From Mageeibacillus sp. UBA5439 (lineage in GTDB: Bacteria; Bacillota; Clostridia; Saccharofermentanales; DTU023): DNA of 64,000 bases. The notes under the pieces were generated by a model that was given only the letters and a program-made list of their open reading frames with translations, had not been told where the DNA came from and searched no databases. The position numbers and the translations under genes are program-made. Of the stretch, positions 17,576-26,578 are shown in pieces. Location: assembly GCA_002427505.1 (NCBI GenBank), contig DIRJ01000052.1, positions 53,734-117,733 of the forward strand. Direction: 5' to 3'. Positions within the stretch are counted from its first letter, which is position 1, and each line of letters starts with the position of its first letter.

Positions 17576-19416
17576 ACGCTGATACTTTCTATTCCTTTAT
17601 AAGGCCATTCGGCTGTTCCGTTTAAGCTGCCTTCAACGCCGTCGCGATACCATAGTAAGCTAGATGTATTGCAAAGACCGATCACAGGAAGTTCTGCGAA
17701 GAGATCATAAACAGTCTGCAAATAGTCTGCTTCCTGATCCACAACATTCTCCAACAGTTCAGACTGACTGTATCTGCCGTCCTCAAGTATCCGCAGCTCA
17801 TCTCCGGAGACATTAATACTGCTGATCAGATTTTGCTGCAGTAAGCCTTGGGCGTAATCCCAGGGATCACCATAGCCGGTGCTTTCATCCAGCAAAAGAG
17901 CCATGTCATAGTTGCGCAAAAGCAGTTGCTCCTGATAATCCTCTGCCCTGACCATGACAAATTCAACCCTGCCCCCGATCCGGGTTATGAGAGATTCCAA
18001 CTGGCTCTGTAGTCCCAGGGGATAAAAAACTCTGGGCATGAGAATGCGGTATACAGGGAGTTTCTCAGTGTTTTTTTCATCAGGATTATCAGCATCTTCA
18101 TCAGGCGAATCTGTGGGCGGATTGTTGACCGGCGTGGTGGACTCGCTATCGGCCGGCTCTGTTAGCAGACCATGCTGACCCAGGAAGCGGAAATCTCCTG
18201 CCCGCCTATAATAAGCAGCATAGGGAAAGGGTGCACTCAAATTATCGGGATTGTGCTGTGCTATGCTTGTTTTTAGCTGCGCTTTCAGACTGCTGTCCGG
18301 TACCAGCAATGATACAAAACCCGAATCACTGTAATCCTGACTTCTTACTCTGAAACGTTCCCGCAACCGGGAAGCTTCTTCCCGATCCAGTAACAGAATG
18401 TCAAGCTTGTTATTTTCAAATAGCTCCAATGCCTCAATCACACTTGTGCAGTTGCAGGCAACAATTTCAGTAATCTGCCCTTCATCTGCAGCCCGTCTTT
18501 TTAAAAGAAGCTGCCCATTGCCGTCTCTCTCACTGATCTGATAAGCACCGGTACCGGGAATCAACTGATAAGAGTTGCTTTCTGCATTAGCTGCAGGAAC
18601 AATGGGAAAAGTCAGCAAGTCCAGCAGAGGTCCTGTTTCCCGCAATTTTATCTGCAAAGTGTCGGCAGTCGGTCTGCCGATTGCTTGAATCAGGCGGCCA
18701 CGCTCTGAACTTACACTTAAAGTCCCGGAATACAGGTCAATGCGAGCCTCTTCTCCTAAAACAGGAGTATCTATATAGTAATCGTACTCGTCATCAGTTG
18801 GGTCCTGTGATGCCTCAGCAGTGCTGTCCTCGCCCTCAGTTTCTACGGGAAAATCTTCTTCACTGGTATCCCCTGCTGTCCCCTGTCCGGTCTCTTCAGA
18901 AAGCGGTGTTTCCTCTTCACTTAAGACTGCAGGAGAATAATTGAGATTGATCTTCAGCCAGAAACGCAGCGATGCTTCGACATCAGCGGAGGTCAGTTTT
19001 TCTCCTGAATGAAAATTAATATCCCGGAGCTTGATGGTCCAGGTTAACTGATCTTCAGACAAAACAGCAGAAGCGGCCAGGTCACAGTGTAACAGGCCGG
19101 CAGCATCATAAGTGAAAAGAGAATCATATACCAATGAGAAGACAGCGGCTGTACTGTATGAGTGCTTTCTGAGCGGATTTAAATTACCATCATCGTGATA
19201 ACGTAAGCACAGGCTTGAAGATGGTTCTTCAGTTCCCGGAATGATCGATGGAAGTATATTCTCATCGGGATCAGTCACAGGATCTAAGTTTTCCGGCTCA
19301 ATAGCTCTCTGGCATGCCAGCGGCAGCACAAGCATCATCAGACAAAGCCAGCAGGAAAAAACGGCTTTGATTATGTTTTTAATAGTGAAAAACTTTCGTT
19401 CCTTGTTCATATTCAT
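17563..19416 (-). CDS. Solute-binding lipoprotein, family 5 (orphan)
   Basis: A ~617-residue exported lipoprotein: the hydrophobic signal ends in the lipobox LPLAC, then comes a family 5 (oligopeptide/nickel type) binding fold with LTWTIKLRDINFHSGEKLTSADV. Two long acidic, low-complexity stretches (Glu/Asp/Ser/Thr-rich, about residues 165-215 and 450-475) interrupt the fold. No ABC permease or ATPase lies nearby, so either the transporter is elsewhere or the protein has another role. The start is uncertain: ATG 19416 or 19410 gives a normal signal peptide, but neither has a visible ribosome binding site. The gene overlaps lspA by 13 bases. Confidence 0.78.
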   Translation of the reverse strand: MNMNKERKFFTIKNIIKAVFSCWLCLMMLVLPLACQRAIEPENLDPVTDPDENILPSIIPGTEEPSSSLCLRYHDDGNLNPLRKHSYSTAAVFSLVYDSLFTYDAAGLLHCDLAASAVLSEDQLTWTIKLRDINFHSGEKLTSADVEASLRFWLKINLNYSPAVLSEEETPLSEETGQGTAGDTSEEDFPVETEGEDSTAEASQDPTDDEYDYYIDTPVLGEEARIDLYSGTLSVSSERGRLIQAIGRPTADTLQIKLRETGPLLDLLTFPIVPAANAESNSYQLIPGTGAYQISERDGNGQLLLKRRAADEGQITEIVACNCTSVIEALELFENNKLDILLLDREEASRLRERFRVRSQDYSDSGFVSLLVPDSSLKAQLKTSIAQHNPDNLSAPFPYAAYYRRAGDFRFLGQHGLLTEPADSESTTPVNNPPTDSPDEDADNPDEKNTEKLPVYRILMPRVFYPLGLQSQLESLITRIGGRVEFVMVRAEDYQEQLLLRNYDMALLLDESTGYGDPWDYAQGLLQQNLISSINVSGDELRILEDGRYSQSELLENVVDQEADYLQTVYDLFAELPVIGLCNTSSLLWYRDGVEGSLNGTAEWPYKGIESISVWQP

Positions 19417-19512
19417 AGTTGAAAACAGAGTAACATAAACCGACTTCAAAAGAGCACAAATAAAGCTTGGTTTCAAGAAGTACAAATTAGAATATTTGCT
19501 GCGATCACAACA

Positions 19513-19554
19513 AATACATAAAAGAAGCTGTCTCCCGATGAGAGACAGCTTCTT
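19513..19554 (-). terminator. Terminator of rny
   Basis: A 13-pair stem (AAGAAGCTGTCTC/GAGACAGCTTCTT) lies two bases after the rny stop on the minus strand, followed by TTATG after a T-rich stem end. It separates rny from the lipoprotein-lspA operon. Confidence 0.75.
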
Positions 19555-19556
19555 AT

Positions 19557-21134
19557 TTATTTGGCATAATCAACGACACGACTTTCCCGAATAAGATTTA
19601 CTTTTATCTGACCGGGATAGCTAAGCTCCTGTTCAATCTGCTTGCTGATTTCGTGAGCGCGAAGAGGCATTTCCTCTTCCGACATTTTATCCGGCATGAC
19701 AATAACTCTAATCTCACGACCGGCCTGTACTGCGTAGGAATTTTCCACACCCTCCATTGAGTTGGCAATTTCTTCTAATCTCTCAATACGCCTGATATAG
19801 TTCTCGACGTTATCCCTGCGGGCCCCGGGTCTGGCCGCTGAAATAGCGTCTGCGGCTCCAACCAGGGAGGAGATTAATGTGTTGGGTTCTGTGTCTCCAT
19901 GGTGGGACTCAATCCCGTTGATAGTGACCGGGTCAAGCTTATACCGCTTAGCCAGTTCAACTCCCAATTCAACATGAGAACCTTCCATTTCAAAATCAAC
20001 TGCCTTGCCAATATCATGCAACAGACCTGCACGTTTGGCTGCGTCCACATCCAGATCCAGTTCAGCAGCCATCATCCCCGTCAGGAAACATACTTCAATC
20101 GAATGCTGCAGGACATTTTGTCCGTAACTGGTGCGATAACGCAGCCTGCCCAGAGTATTAATAATCTCCTGGGGCAGTCCGATTACACCTGTCTCAAAGA
20201 CAGCCTGTTCACCCGCCTCAATAATAGAGTTTTTGACCTCTGCCTGAGCTTTGTTAACCATTTCCTCAATGCGGGAGGGATGAATTCTGCCGTCCTGAAC
20301 CAGCTTTTCAATGGCAATGCGGGCAACTTCTCGTCTTATGGGATCAAAGCAGGATATTATCACTGCTTCCGGAGTGTCATCGATGATCAGGTCCACACCC
20401 GTCAGCTGTTCAATAGTGCGGATATTGCGTCCTTCTCGTCCGATTATTCTGCCCTTCATCTCTTCATTAGGCAGAACCACAACCGAAACGCTGGCATCTG
20501 AGACATAGTCTGATGCATAGCGCTGGATTGAAGAAACTACGATCTCCTTAGCCCGATCATCTGCTTTTGTCTTGCTCTCCTCTTCAACTCTGCGATAAAG
20601 CACTGCCATATCATGGCGGTATTCTCTTTCAGCATTTTCGAGGACCAGATCACGTGCTTCAGTGATAGTTAAGCCAGCAATGCGCTCCAGTTCTTCAGTC
20701 TTTTTGGCATCGAGCATTTGAATCGCTTCTTCACGCTCGTTCAGCAGTTCCTCACGCTCATCATTATTACGATTGCGGTCTTCCAGACTTTGTGTGCGGC
20801 GATCCAGCTGCTCTTCTTTCTGCTCCAGACGTGCCCTCTCGCGAGAGATTTCCTGACGCTTTTCGCGTACATCTCTCTCTAATTCAAGCCGGGTTTTGTG
20901 AACTTCTTCTTTCGCAAGCAATAATAGCTCACGCTTCTTATCTTCACCTGTCTTAACAGCTTCAGCAATAAGTTCTAAGGCATCTTCTTCAGTCTTCTTT
21001 CGGGACTCATCCAGCTTTTTACTTTTTTTATCCAGACCTTTTATGAAAAACATTCTAGTGAAAAGCATAGCGAGGAAAGCACCGATAAACAGACCGACTA
21101 ATAATTCTAGCCAGTTAATGGTAATCACCTCCAT
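19557..21134 (-). CDS. rny: Ribonuclease Y
   Basis: The product (about 520 residues) has an N-terminal transmembrane helix, a long charged coiled coil (about 30-185), a KH domain with [12 protein letters not shown], and an HD domain with LLHDIGKA and ESHHGD. RNase Y is the membrane-bound endoribonuclease that starts bulk mRNA decay in Bacillota. The start is odd. An ATG at 21134 and a TTG at 21140 have no ribosome binding site, whereas a near-perfect GGAGGTGAT (21132-21124) sits just inside the frame, eight bases before an ATT codon at 21119. The boundary given is the ATG; the true start may be the ATT. It has its own promoter and terminator. Confidence 0.95.
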   Translation of the reverse strand: MEVITINWLELLVGLFIGAFLAMLFTRMFFIKGLDKKSKKLDESRKKTEEDALELIAEAVKTGEDKKRELLLLAKEEVHKTRLELERDVREKRQEISRERARLEQKEEQLDRRTQSLEDRNRNNDEREELLNEREEAIQMLDAKKTEELERIAGLTITEARDLVLENAEREYRHDMAVLYRRVEEESKTKADDRAKEIVVSSIQRYASDYVSDASVSVVVLPNEEMKGRIIGREGRNIRTIEQLTGVDLIIDDTPEAVIISCFDPIRREVARIAIEKLVQDGRIHPSRIEEMVNKAQAEVKNSIIEAGEQAVFETGVIGLPQEIINTLGRLRYRTSYGQNVLQHSIEVCFLTGMMAAELDLDVDAAKRAGLLHDIGKAVDFEMEGSHVELGVELAKRYKLDPVTINGIESHHGDTEPNTLISSLVGAADAISAARPGARRDNVENYIRRIERLEEIANSMEGVENSYAVQAGREIRVIVMPDKMSEEEMPLRAHEISKQIEQELSYPGQIKVNLIRESRVVDYAK

Positions 21135-21221
21135 ATTCAATTATCAAACTACAATACAATGATATTAAAATATAGCAAAATATATACTGTCTTATAATCT
21201 CATCGTTAGTTACTGCATGTA

Positions 21222-21250
21222 ATTGTAATTGCGCTTGAAGTAGATGTCAA
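21222..21250 (-). promoter_or_regulatory. Sigma-A promoter of rny
   Basis: On the minus strand TTGACA (21250-21245) and TACAAT (21227-21222) are exactly 17 bases apart. The transcript would carry a leader of about 80-95 bases. Confidence 0.75.
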
Positions 21251-21261
21251 ACACTTACTCT

Positions 21262-21295
21262 AAAAAGAAAAAAGGCTGATCCTGAAACCAGCCTT
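21262..21295 (-). terminator. Terminator after fchA, end of the efp-fchA operon
   Basis: On the minus strand AAGGCTG pairs with CAGCCTT around a ten-base loop, followed by TTTTC and more T residues. It lies about 25 bases after the fchA stop and just before the rny promoter. Confidence 0.8.
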
Positions 21296-21319
21296 CAAGC
21301 AATAATGAAACCAAATATA

Positions 21320-21961
21320 TTATATTTTTTGATACACTTCTTTAATGATTTCAGTGCAGAGTATTTCTGCTTCCTGCAGATAGCTCTGACAACTTGTTTC
21401 AGCCTGATTCGCCACCTCTTCGTCCTTGACGCCGGCCAGATTGATCCGGACATTCATCACTGCCGACTCGACAGCGGCTCGGGACAGCAAAGCCCCTACG
21501 CCGGCATCAGAGATGCAGTTTTTATTCCCATAACGGGCCAAAGAACCTAAGTGTTTTAGAATCTGCAGGCTTTTTCCGGCAGTATCAAGCGGTACCTTCA
21601 TGGAAACAATAGCTGCGTGGGCCATGGCCGCTTTGCGTGCTTCGATCTCTTCTTCTGTATCTTTAGGCAGACGTAAGGCCTCCATGTAGGTATTAAAGGC
21701 TGCAGTGTCCTCATCAATCAGAAGCACAAGTTCTTCCCGTAAGGAGTTTAAAGCAGCGTAATCCGCTTTTATTGCGGTCTTATTTTCATCACTTAGCCCG
21801 GCAAAGGATTTCTTGTCTTTGGTCAGATTATAAACCATCTCACCCAAAGCAGCTCCCAATGCGGCTGCCTGTGCTGCTACACTGCCGCCTCCGGGTGCCG
21901 GTGAATCGCTAGCTGTTTCAGCGATAAAATTTTCTACAGATAAATCTTTCAGTTTTGACAT
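21320..21961 (-). CDS. fchA: Formiminotetrahydrofolate cyclodeaminase / methenyl-THF cyclohydrolase family
   Basis: The 213-residue protein belongs to the FTCD_C/FchA family, with the signature SPAPGGGSVAAQAAALGAALGEMV at residues 20-43. Members either deaminate 5-formimino-THF to methenyl-THF or hydrolyse methenyl-THF. Its ATG directly abuts the hutH stop, so the genes are translationally coupled. That context favours a role in passing one-carbon units from histidine breakdown to folate. The partner formiminotransferase and urocanase genes are not in this window. It is the last gene before a strong terminator. Confidence 0.88.
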   Translation of the reverse strand: MSKLKDLSVENFIAETASDSPAPGGGSVAAQAAALGAALGEMVYNLTKDKKSFAGLSDENKTAIKADYAALNSLREELVLLIDEDTAAFNTYMEALRLPKDTEEEIEARKAAMAHAAIVSMKVPLDTAGKSLQILKHLGSLARYGNKNCISDAGVGALLSRAAVESAVMNVRINLAGVKDEEVANQAETSCQSYLQEAEILCTEIIKEVYQKI

Positions 21962-23497
21962 TCATACCTCCTGAACTTGTTCCCATAGCTGGCTAAGAGC
22001 TCCCTGAGACAAGAGCTTTTTTAATTTAATTATATCATCTGACAGTACTCTGTCCCTGTCAAGAAAACGAACTTGCTCCCTGACAAAGTCATAAACAAGT
22101 TGCGTTCCCCGGCCCAATTGTCTTTTTTCCTGTAAGTCCACAGCCTGAGCTGCTGCTATCAGCTCAATGGCAATAACATGCAGGACATTCTCTGTTACTT
22201 TAATTGCCTTGCGGGCGGAAATAGCTCCCATACTCACATGATCTTCCTTATTGGCAGATGACGGAATCGAGTCAACGGAAGCCGGATGTGCGAGGACCTT
22301 GTTCTCTGACACCAGCGATGCAGCTGTATACTGGGGAATCATTAAACCCGAGTTCAGACCCCCGTGTTCAGTCAGGAAAGCTGGCAAGCCGCCGGATAGC
22401 TGGGGATTGACCAGGCGTTCGATACGCCTTTCTGAAATGTCTGCCAGCTCAGCAGTGGCAATAGCTAAAAAGTCCAGGGCCAGAGCGAGAGGCTGTCCGT
22501 GAAAATTGCCGCCGGATATGACCTCTCCCGTATCCACGAAAACCAGGGGGTTGTCGGTTACTGCGTTAAGTTCAGGCCTGATGATGCTATACACGTAATT
22601 GATCGCATCCAGACTGGCACCATGTACCTGTGGAATGCAGCGCAAAGTATAAGGATCCTGAACATCTTCCAGCCTGGTATTGGCATATTCACTTCCTTCT
22701 AAAAACTGTCGCATGTATTTGGCTGTCTGGATCTGCCCCTCTTGCTGTCTCAAAGCATGTATGCGTTCATCATAGGCGGATGTGAAGCCATGGAGCGCCT
22801 CAAAAGTAAGAGCGGATGCCGCAGTTGCTGCCTGCAGACATTTCTCTGCCCGAAGTAAAGCTAAAGTCCCGACAGCAGTCATTATGGTAGTCCCGTTTAT
22901 CAGTGCCAGCCCATCTTTTCCACTCAGCTGGACAGCTTCCAGATTGCTTTTTGCGAGAGCATCAGCTGCTGACATTTCCACACCGTCACAGAAGGCACGA
23001 CCCTCTCCGATCAGTAACAGAGCCATGTGGGCCAAATTTGCCAGATCTCCGGAAGCACCTAAAGATCCTTGCTGAGGAATAAGCGGTAAAACGTTCGCAT
23101 TCAGGCAGCTCATCAGCAGGTCGGTAACCCGGGGATTTACTCCTGAATATCCCGAGGCCAGAGTGTTTAAACGCAGCAGCATGATGGCTCTGACGGCGAC
23201 TTCGGGAAACGCTTCACCAACACCGCAGGCGTGACTTACAATCAGATTATGCTGCAGCTCAGCATTGTTTTCCTCCGAAATATACACTTTGGACATTTCG
23301 CCAAAACCGGTGGAAATACCATAACTTGCTTTGCCGCTGGCTGCAATTTTCTTGACCAGCTCAAAGGATGCCTGCATTTTCCTTCTGGCATCATCCGAAA
23401 AAGCAACCTTCTTTTTGCCGACAGCGACTTTATACACATCATCAGCAGTCAGATCATGACCATTTAGAATCAAAATACTATTTTCAGTTTTCTCCAT
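21962..23497 (-). CDS. hutH: Histidine ammonia-lyase
   Basis: The 511-residue protein has the MIO-forming triad A148-S149-G150 in GSLGASGDLA and the active-site YGISTGFG segment at 59-66. It converts L-histidine to urocanate and ammonia. It has normal length and no damage. It starts 28 bases after recN, with a modest ribosome binding site, and is coupled to fchA. A hut gene at the end of an efp-recN operon without hutU, hutI or a regulator is unusual; the rest of the pathway may lie elsewhere. An aromatic ammonia-lyase or aminomutase role is less likely given the fchA neighbour. Confidence 0.92.
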   Translation of the reverse strand: MEKTENSILILNGHDLTADDVYKVAVGKKKVAFSDDARRKMQASFELVKKIAASGKASYGISTGFGEMSKVYISEENNAELQHNLIVSHACGVGEAFPEVAVRAIMLLRLNTLASGYSGVNPRVTDLLMSCLNANVLPLIPQQGSLGASGDLANLAHMALLLIGEGRAFCDGVEMSAADALAKSNLEAVQLSGKDGLALINGTTIMTAVGTLALLRAEKCLQAATAASALTFEALHGFTSAYDERIHALRQQEGQIQTAKYMRQFLEGSEYANTRLEDVQDPYTLRCIPQVHGASLDAINYVYSIIRPELNAVTDNPLVFVDTGEVISGGNFHGQPLALALDFLAIATAELADISERRIERLVNPQLSGGLPAFLTEHGGLNSGLMIPQYTAASLVSENKVLAHPASVDSIPSSANKEDHVSMGAISARKAIKVTENVLHVIAIELIAAAQAVDLQEKRQLGRGTQLVYDFVREQVRFLDRDRVLSDDIIKLKKLLSQGALSQLWEQVQEV

Positions 23498-23524
23498 AAT
23501 ACCTGTGCCTTCCCTAAACTCTAT

Positions 23525-25168
23525 CTAAATATTTCCGTGCGATGCCAGCAAAGAATGTGCTAAATTGCGAGCCTCGCTTTCATTCGTACTTCCACTTAGC
23601 AGCCGGGCTATTTCAGCAACCCGGTTATCATCCTTCAGTTCCAGCACATTTGTGCGTGAGCGTTTACCGTCAACAAGCTTACTGATCAGCAAGTGTTTTT
23701 TCGCAGCAGCAGCGATCGGAGCGCTGTGTGTAACACATAAAACCTGCCGATGCTGACCTATAGCCTGAAGTTTTTCTGCAATACGCTGGCTGGTCTCGCC
23801 GGCAACACCACGATCAATCTCGTCAAAGATGAGAACCGAGACATTGTCTACATCTGCCAGTACTGTTTTGATCGCAAGGAGTATGCGCGAGGCTTCACCG
23901 CCCGAAGCTATATCGACCAAAGCTTTCAGCGGTTCACCGGGATTTGCTGAAAATCTGAAGGAAACATGATGTGGATCACGCGGCGGGCTGCCGCGGTTCG
24001 GGATATCTGTAATACTCACATCAAATCTGACATCTTTCATATTAAGTGAGTGCAGCTCTGCGATTATTTTCGTGACCAGTGATTTTGAAGCTTTCTGACG
24101 TACTTGTAATAATTTCGAGCTGCAGACATCCAGCTTTTTTAAGAGCAGTTGTTTATCAGCGATCTTTTCTTCATAGATGCGCTCAGAATCTTTGAGGAAA
24201 GTATATTCGTCGCGAGCTTTTTCCAGGAACAGCAGTATTTCCTCTACTGACTTGCCATACTTGTCTTTGAGTCTTTGAATCAGGATCAGGCGCCGATCAA
24301 GCTCAGCCACCTGTTCCGGATCATAGGATACTTTATCACTGGTGCGGTTCAGTTCGTAGACAAGCTCATCGATCTCGCTTTCAATGCTTTCCAGGTTTTC
24401 AGCCAATTGCTTACACTTGCTGCTGTAGCGGGCTGCCTCCTGTAAAGCTTTCCTGGCATGTCTGATTAAGTTGAGAGCACCGGGATCGCTTTCTGCCGAC
24501 AGTGCTTTCAGGCTGATATTGAGCTGTTCCGCCAAAGAATGCAAAGCCTGCAGTGTCTTGGCACGTTTCAGCAATTCTTCTTCTTCGGAAGGCCGCAGGT
24601 CAGCTGCTTCAATTTCCTCAATCTGGTATGAAAGGAAATCCTGCCTGGCTGCACGTTGTTCAGGAGATTCGCCTAAACGTGAGATGTCCTCGTCGATGGC
24701 CAGTAAATCCTGCAGCAAAGCATGATAATCAGCCAGCAGCAACTCAGCTTCAGCCCCTGCATAAGCATCTACAAGTTCACGATGCAGTGAGTCATCAAAG
24801 ATCGCCTGCTGGTCGTTTTGACCGTGTATAGCCAGAACATCCTTCATTTTATCCCGCAAACTGCGTATAGTAACAAGTTCGCCATTGATTTTTGCGTAGC
24901 TGCGACCGGAGGCATTAAGACTTCTGAAAATCAAAAGCTCTTCGTTGTCTTCAGACTGGAACAAAGCCTCTACTCTGGCCTCATCGCAAGCAGTTCGTAC
25001 CATGTTGCGGTCACTGCGTGTGCCGGACAAGAATTCAAATGCATCAATAAGAATGGACTTTCCTGCTCCTGTCTCACCTGTAAGCACAGTAAAACCGTCA
25101 GCAGGTTCCAGCACAAGCTCTTCTACTAAGGCAAAATCATGAATTTCAACACGTAAGAGCAGCATCAA
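23525..25168 (-). CDS. recN: DNA repair protein RecN
   Basis: This 547-residue SMC-like protein has an N-terminal ATP-binding half with GETGAGKSILIDAF at residues 31-44, a central coiled coil interrupted by a hinge, and a C-terminal half with DIASGGEASRILLAIK (signature) and VLIFDEIDRGV (Walker B). RecN acts early in double-strand break repair. It follows argR by two bases, the standard argR-recN pairing of Bacillota. The two leading methionines leave a one-codon start ambiguity. Confidence 0.95.
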   Translation of the reverse strand: MMLLLRVEIHDFALVEELVLEPADGFTVLTGETGAGKSILIDAFEFLSGTRSDRNMVRTACDEARVEALFQSEDNEELLIFRSLNASGRSYAKINGELVTIRSLRDKMKDVLAIHGQNDQQAIFDDSLHRELVDAYAGAEAELLLADYHALLQDLLAIDEDISRLGESPEQRAARQDFLSYQIEEIEAADLRPSEEEELLKRAKTLQALHSLAEQLNISLKALSAESDPGALNLIRHARKALQEAARYSSKCKQLAENLESIESEIDELVYELNRTSDKVSYDPEQVAELDRRLILIQRLKDKYGKSVEEILLFLEKARDEYTFLKDSERIYEEKIADKQLLLKKLDVCSSKLLQVRQKASKSLVTKIIAELHSLNMKDVRFDVSITDIPNRGSPPRDPHHVSFRFSANPGEPLKALVDIASGGEASRILLAIKTVLADVDNVSVLIFDEIDRGVAGETSQRIAEKLQAIGQHRQVLCVTHSAPIAAAAKKHLLISKLVDGKRSRTNVLELKDDNRVAEIARLLSGSTNESEARNLAHSLLASHGNI

Positions 25169-25170
25169 TA

Positions 25171-25659
25171 TCAGCTGTACTCACGGTCAGGCTGGGGGTC
25201 GCCTGTCGATAAACCAACTAACTTTAAGCGCAGTAAGTCAGCAATATCAGCACTGTCAGTGGCGATGAATATTGTGTCATCACCAGCCAGGGTACCAAGA
25301 ATATCATCAATATGCATTGAATCAAGAGCAGAGGCCGCTGCCTGCGCAGTACCTGGTAATGTCTTCAGGATAACAAAAGCACCTGCCGTATTGATCGAAA
25401 TAACAGCTTCGCTAAAGACATTCATCAGGCGTCCCGCCGCCACCTCCCCGCTGTGTTTCATGGCAACATATTTTGACTTGCCATCACCGGTTGCTACCTT
25501 AACAATACCCAGTTCTTTAATGTCGCGTGAAACAGTAGCCTGAGTGAAAGTCATACCAGTTGCTGATAAAGCTTCAACTAAACCTGACTGAGTCTCAATG
25601 CTCTGCTCCCGGACGATTTTCAGAATTCTTGACTGACGCTGTGTTTTAGATGGTTTCAT
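25171..25659 (-). CDS. argR: Arginine repressor ArgR/AhrC
   Basis: The 162-residue protein has an N-terminal winged helix-turn-helix (the TFTQATVSRDIKELGI stretch) and a C-terminal oligomerisation and arginine-binding domain (GTLAGDDTIFIATDS). It represses arginine synthesis and activates catabolism in an arginine-dependent way. The start codon lies 14 bases inside the end of nadK. No arginine genes are adjacent except argS far away at 54-56 kb; the location before recN is conventional rather than regulatory. Confidence 0.95.
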   Translation of the reverse strand: MKPSKTQRQSRILKIVREQSIETQSGLVEALSATGMTFTQATVSRDIKELGIVKVATGDGKSKYVAMKHSGEVAAGRLMNVFSEAVISINTAGAFVILKTLPGTAQAAASALDSMHIDDILGTLAGDDTIFIATDSADIADLLRLKLVGLSTGDPQPDREYS

Positions 25660-26527
25660 TAACTAACCCCCTTTTTTGTATCTTTTCCGGCAATATTTGG
25701 AAAAACTTGTCTTCCCAGATCCGAATAAACTGAAATGCATGCGTGGAGCAGGCAACTTCAACTCGGTCATTATGATAGATGTCATAATGTGAACGCCCGT
25801 CCACAGATAATGTCGCACAGGTCGGATATTGCTGAAGTCTTAATGAAACAGTAGTATCAGCATCAGCAATATAAGTACGGTTGTGAAGTGTATGCGGACA
25901 TATGGGCGTAATCAGTATTAGATTCATGGTTGGATGTATAATCGGCCCTCCGGCAGACATGGAGTAGGCCGTTGATCCCGTAGGCGTGGAAATAATTATG
26001 CCGTCTCCCGGTATACTCTCAACCGGCACATTCTCAATTTCCAGATCTATAGTTACTATGCGCGGACATGCGCCCCGGGCAAGAACGACATCATTGATCG
26101 CGTGGTCGTGGGCAAAACGTTTACCTTCAGCATCATAACAACTGACGTCAAGCATGACACGTTTTTCAATACTGTATTGCCTGTTGACCAGCCGCTGAAC
26201 AGCTTCTTCCAGTTTATCTGCGTCAATTTCGGGCAAAAAACCGACCTGCCCCAGATTGACCCCGCTTATGGGCAAATTGCAGGCACTCTCATGGTGAACT
26301 GCCGAGATGAAGGTTCCATCTCCACCCAGACAGATGATCAGGTCGCAGGTATTATAGGAAGAACGCTCAAGACCCTGAGTCTTAGGTATTTCCGGAGCTA
26401 TATCATCCTCTAAAACAGCTGTTGCTCCATAAGAGGCGATAAGAGATATTAGCCGGCGCGTAACGGATAAATTAACATCGCGCGATGAATTTGGATACAG
26501 TCCGATACGCAATTCAGTCTTCCTCAT
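25646..26527 (-). CDS. nadK: NAD kinase
   Basis: This 293-residue protein has the diphosphate-binding GGDGTF motif in the first third and the NE/D-type motif with DGIIISTPTGSTAYSMSAGGP in the middle. It phosphorylates NAD to NADP in the cytosol. It lies between dxs and argR; in many Clostridia a tlyA-type methyltransferase gene stands between dxs and nadK, but here it is absent. Its 3' end overlaps argR. Confidence 0.94.
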   Translation of the reverse strand: MRKTELRIGLYPNSSRDVNLSVTRRLISLIASYGATAVLEDDIAPEIPKTQGLERSSYNTCDLIICLGGDGTFISAVHHESACNLPISGVNLGQVGFLPEIDADKLEEAVQRLVNRQYSIEKRVMLDVSCYDAEGKRFAHDHAINDVVLARGACPRIVTIDLEIENVPVESIPGDGIIISTPTGSTAYSMSAGGPIIHPTMNLILITPICPHTLHNRTYIADADTTVSLRLQQYPTCATLSVDGRSHYDIYHNDRVEVACSTHAFQFIRIWEDKFFQILPEKIQKRGLVNETI

Positions 26528-26578
26528 GTCTTTCCCAAGTCCTCATATAGCTTCCGGTCTCACCGGCAAAACAAGCTG

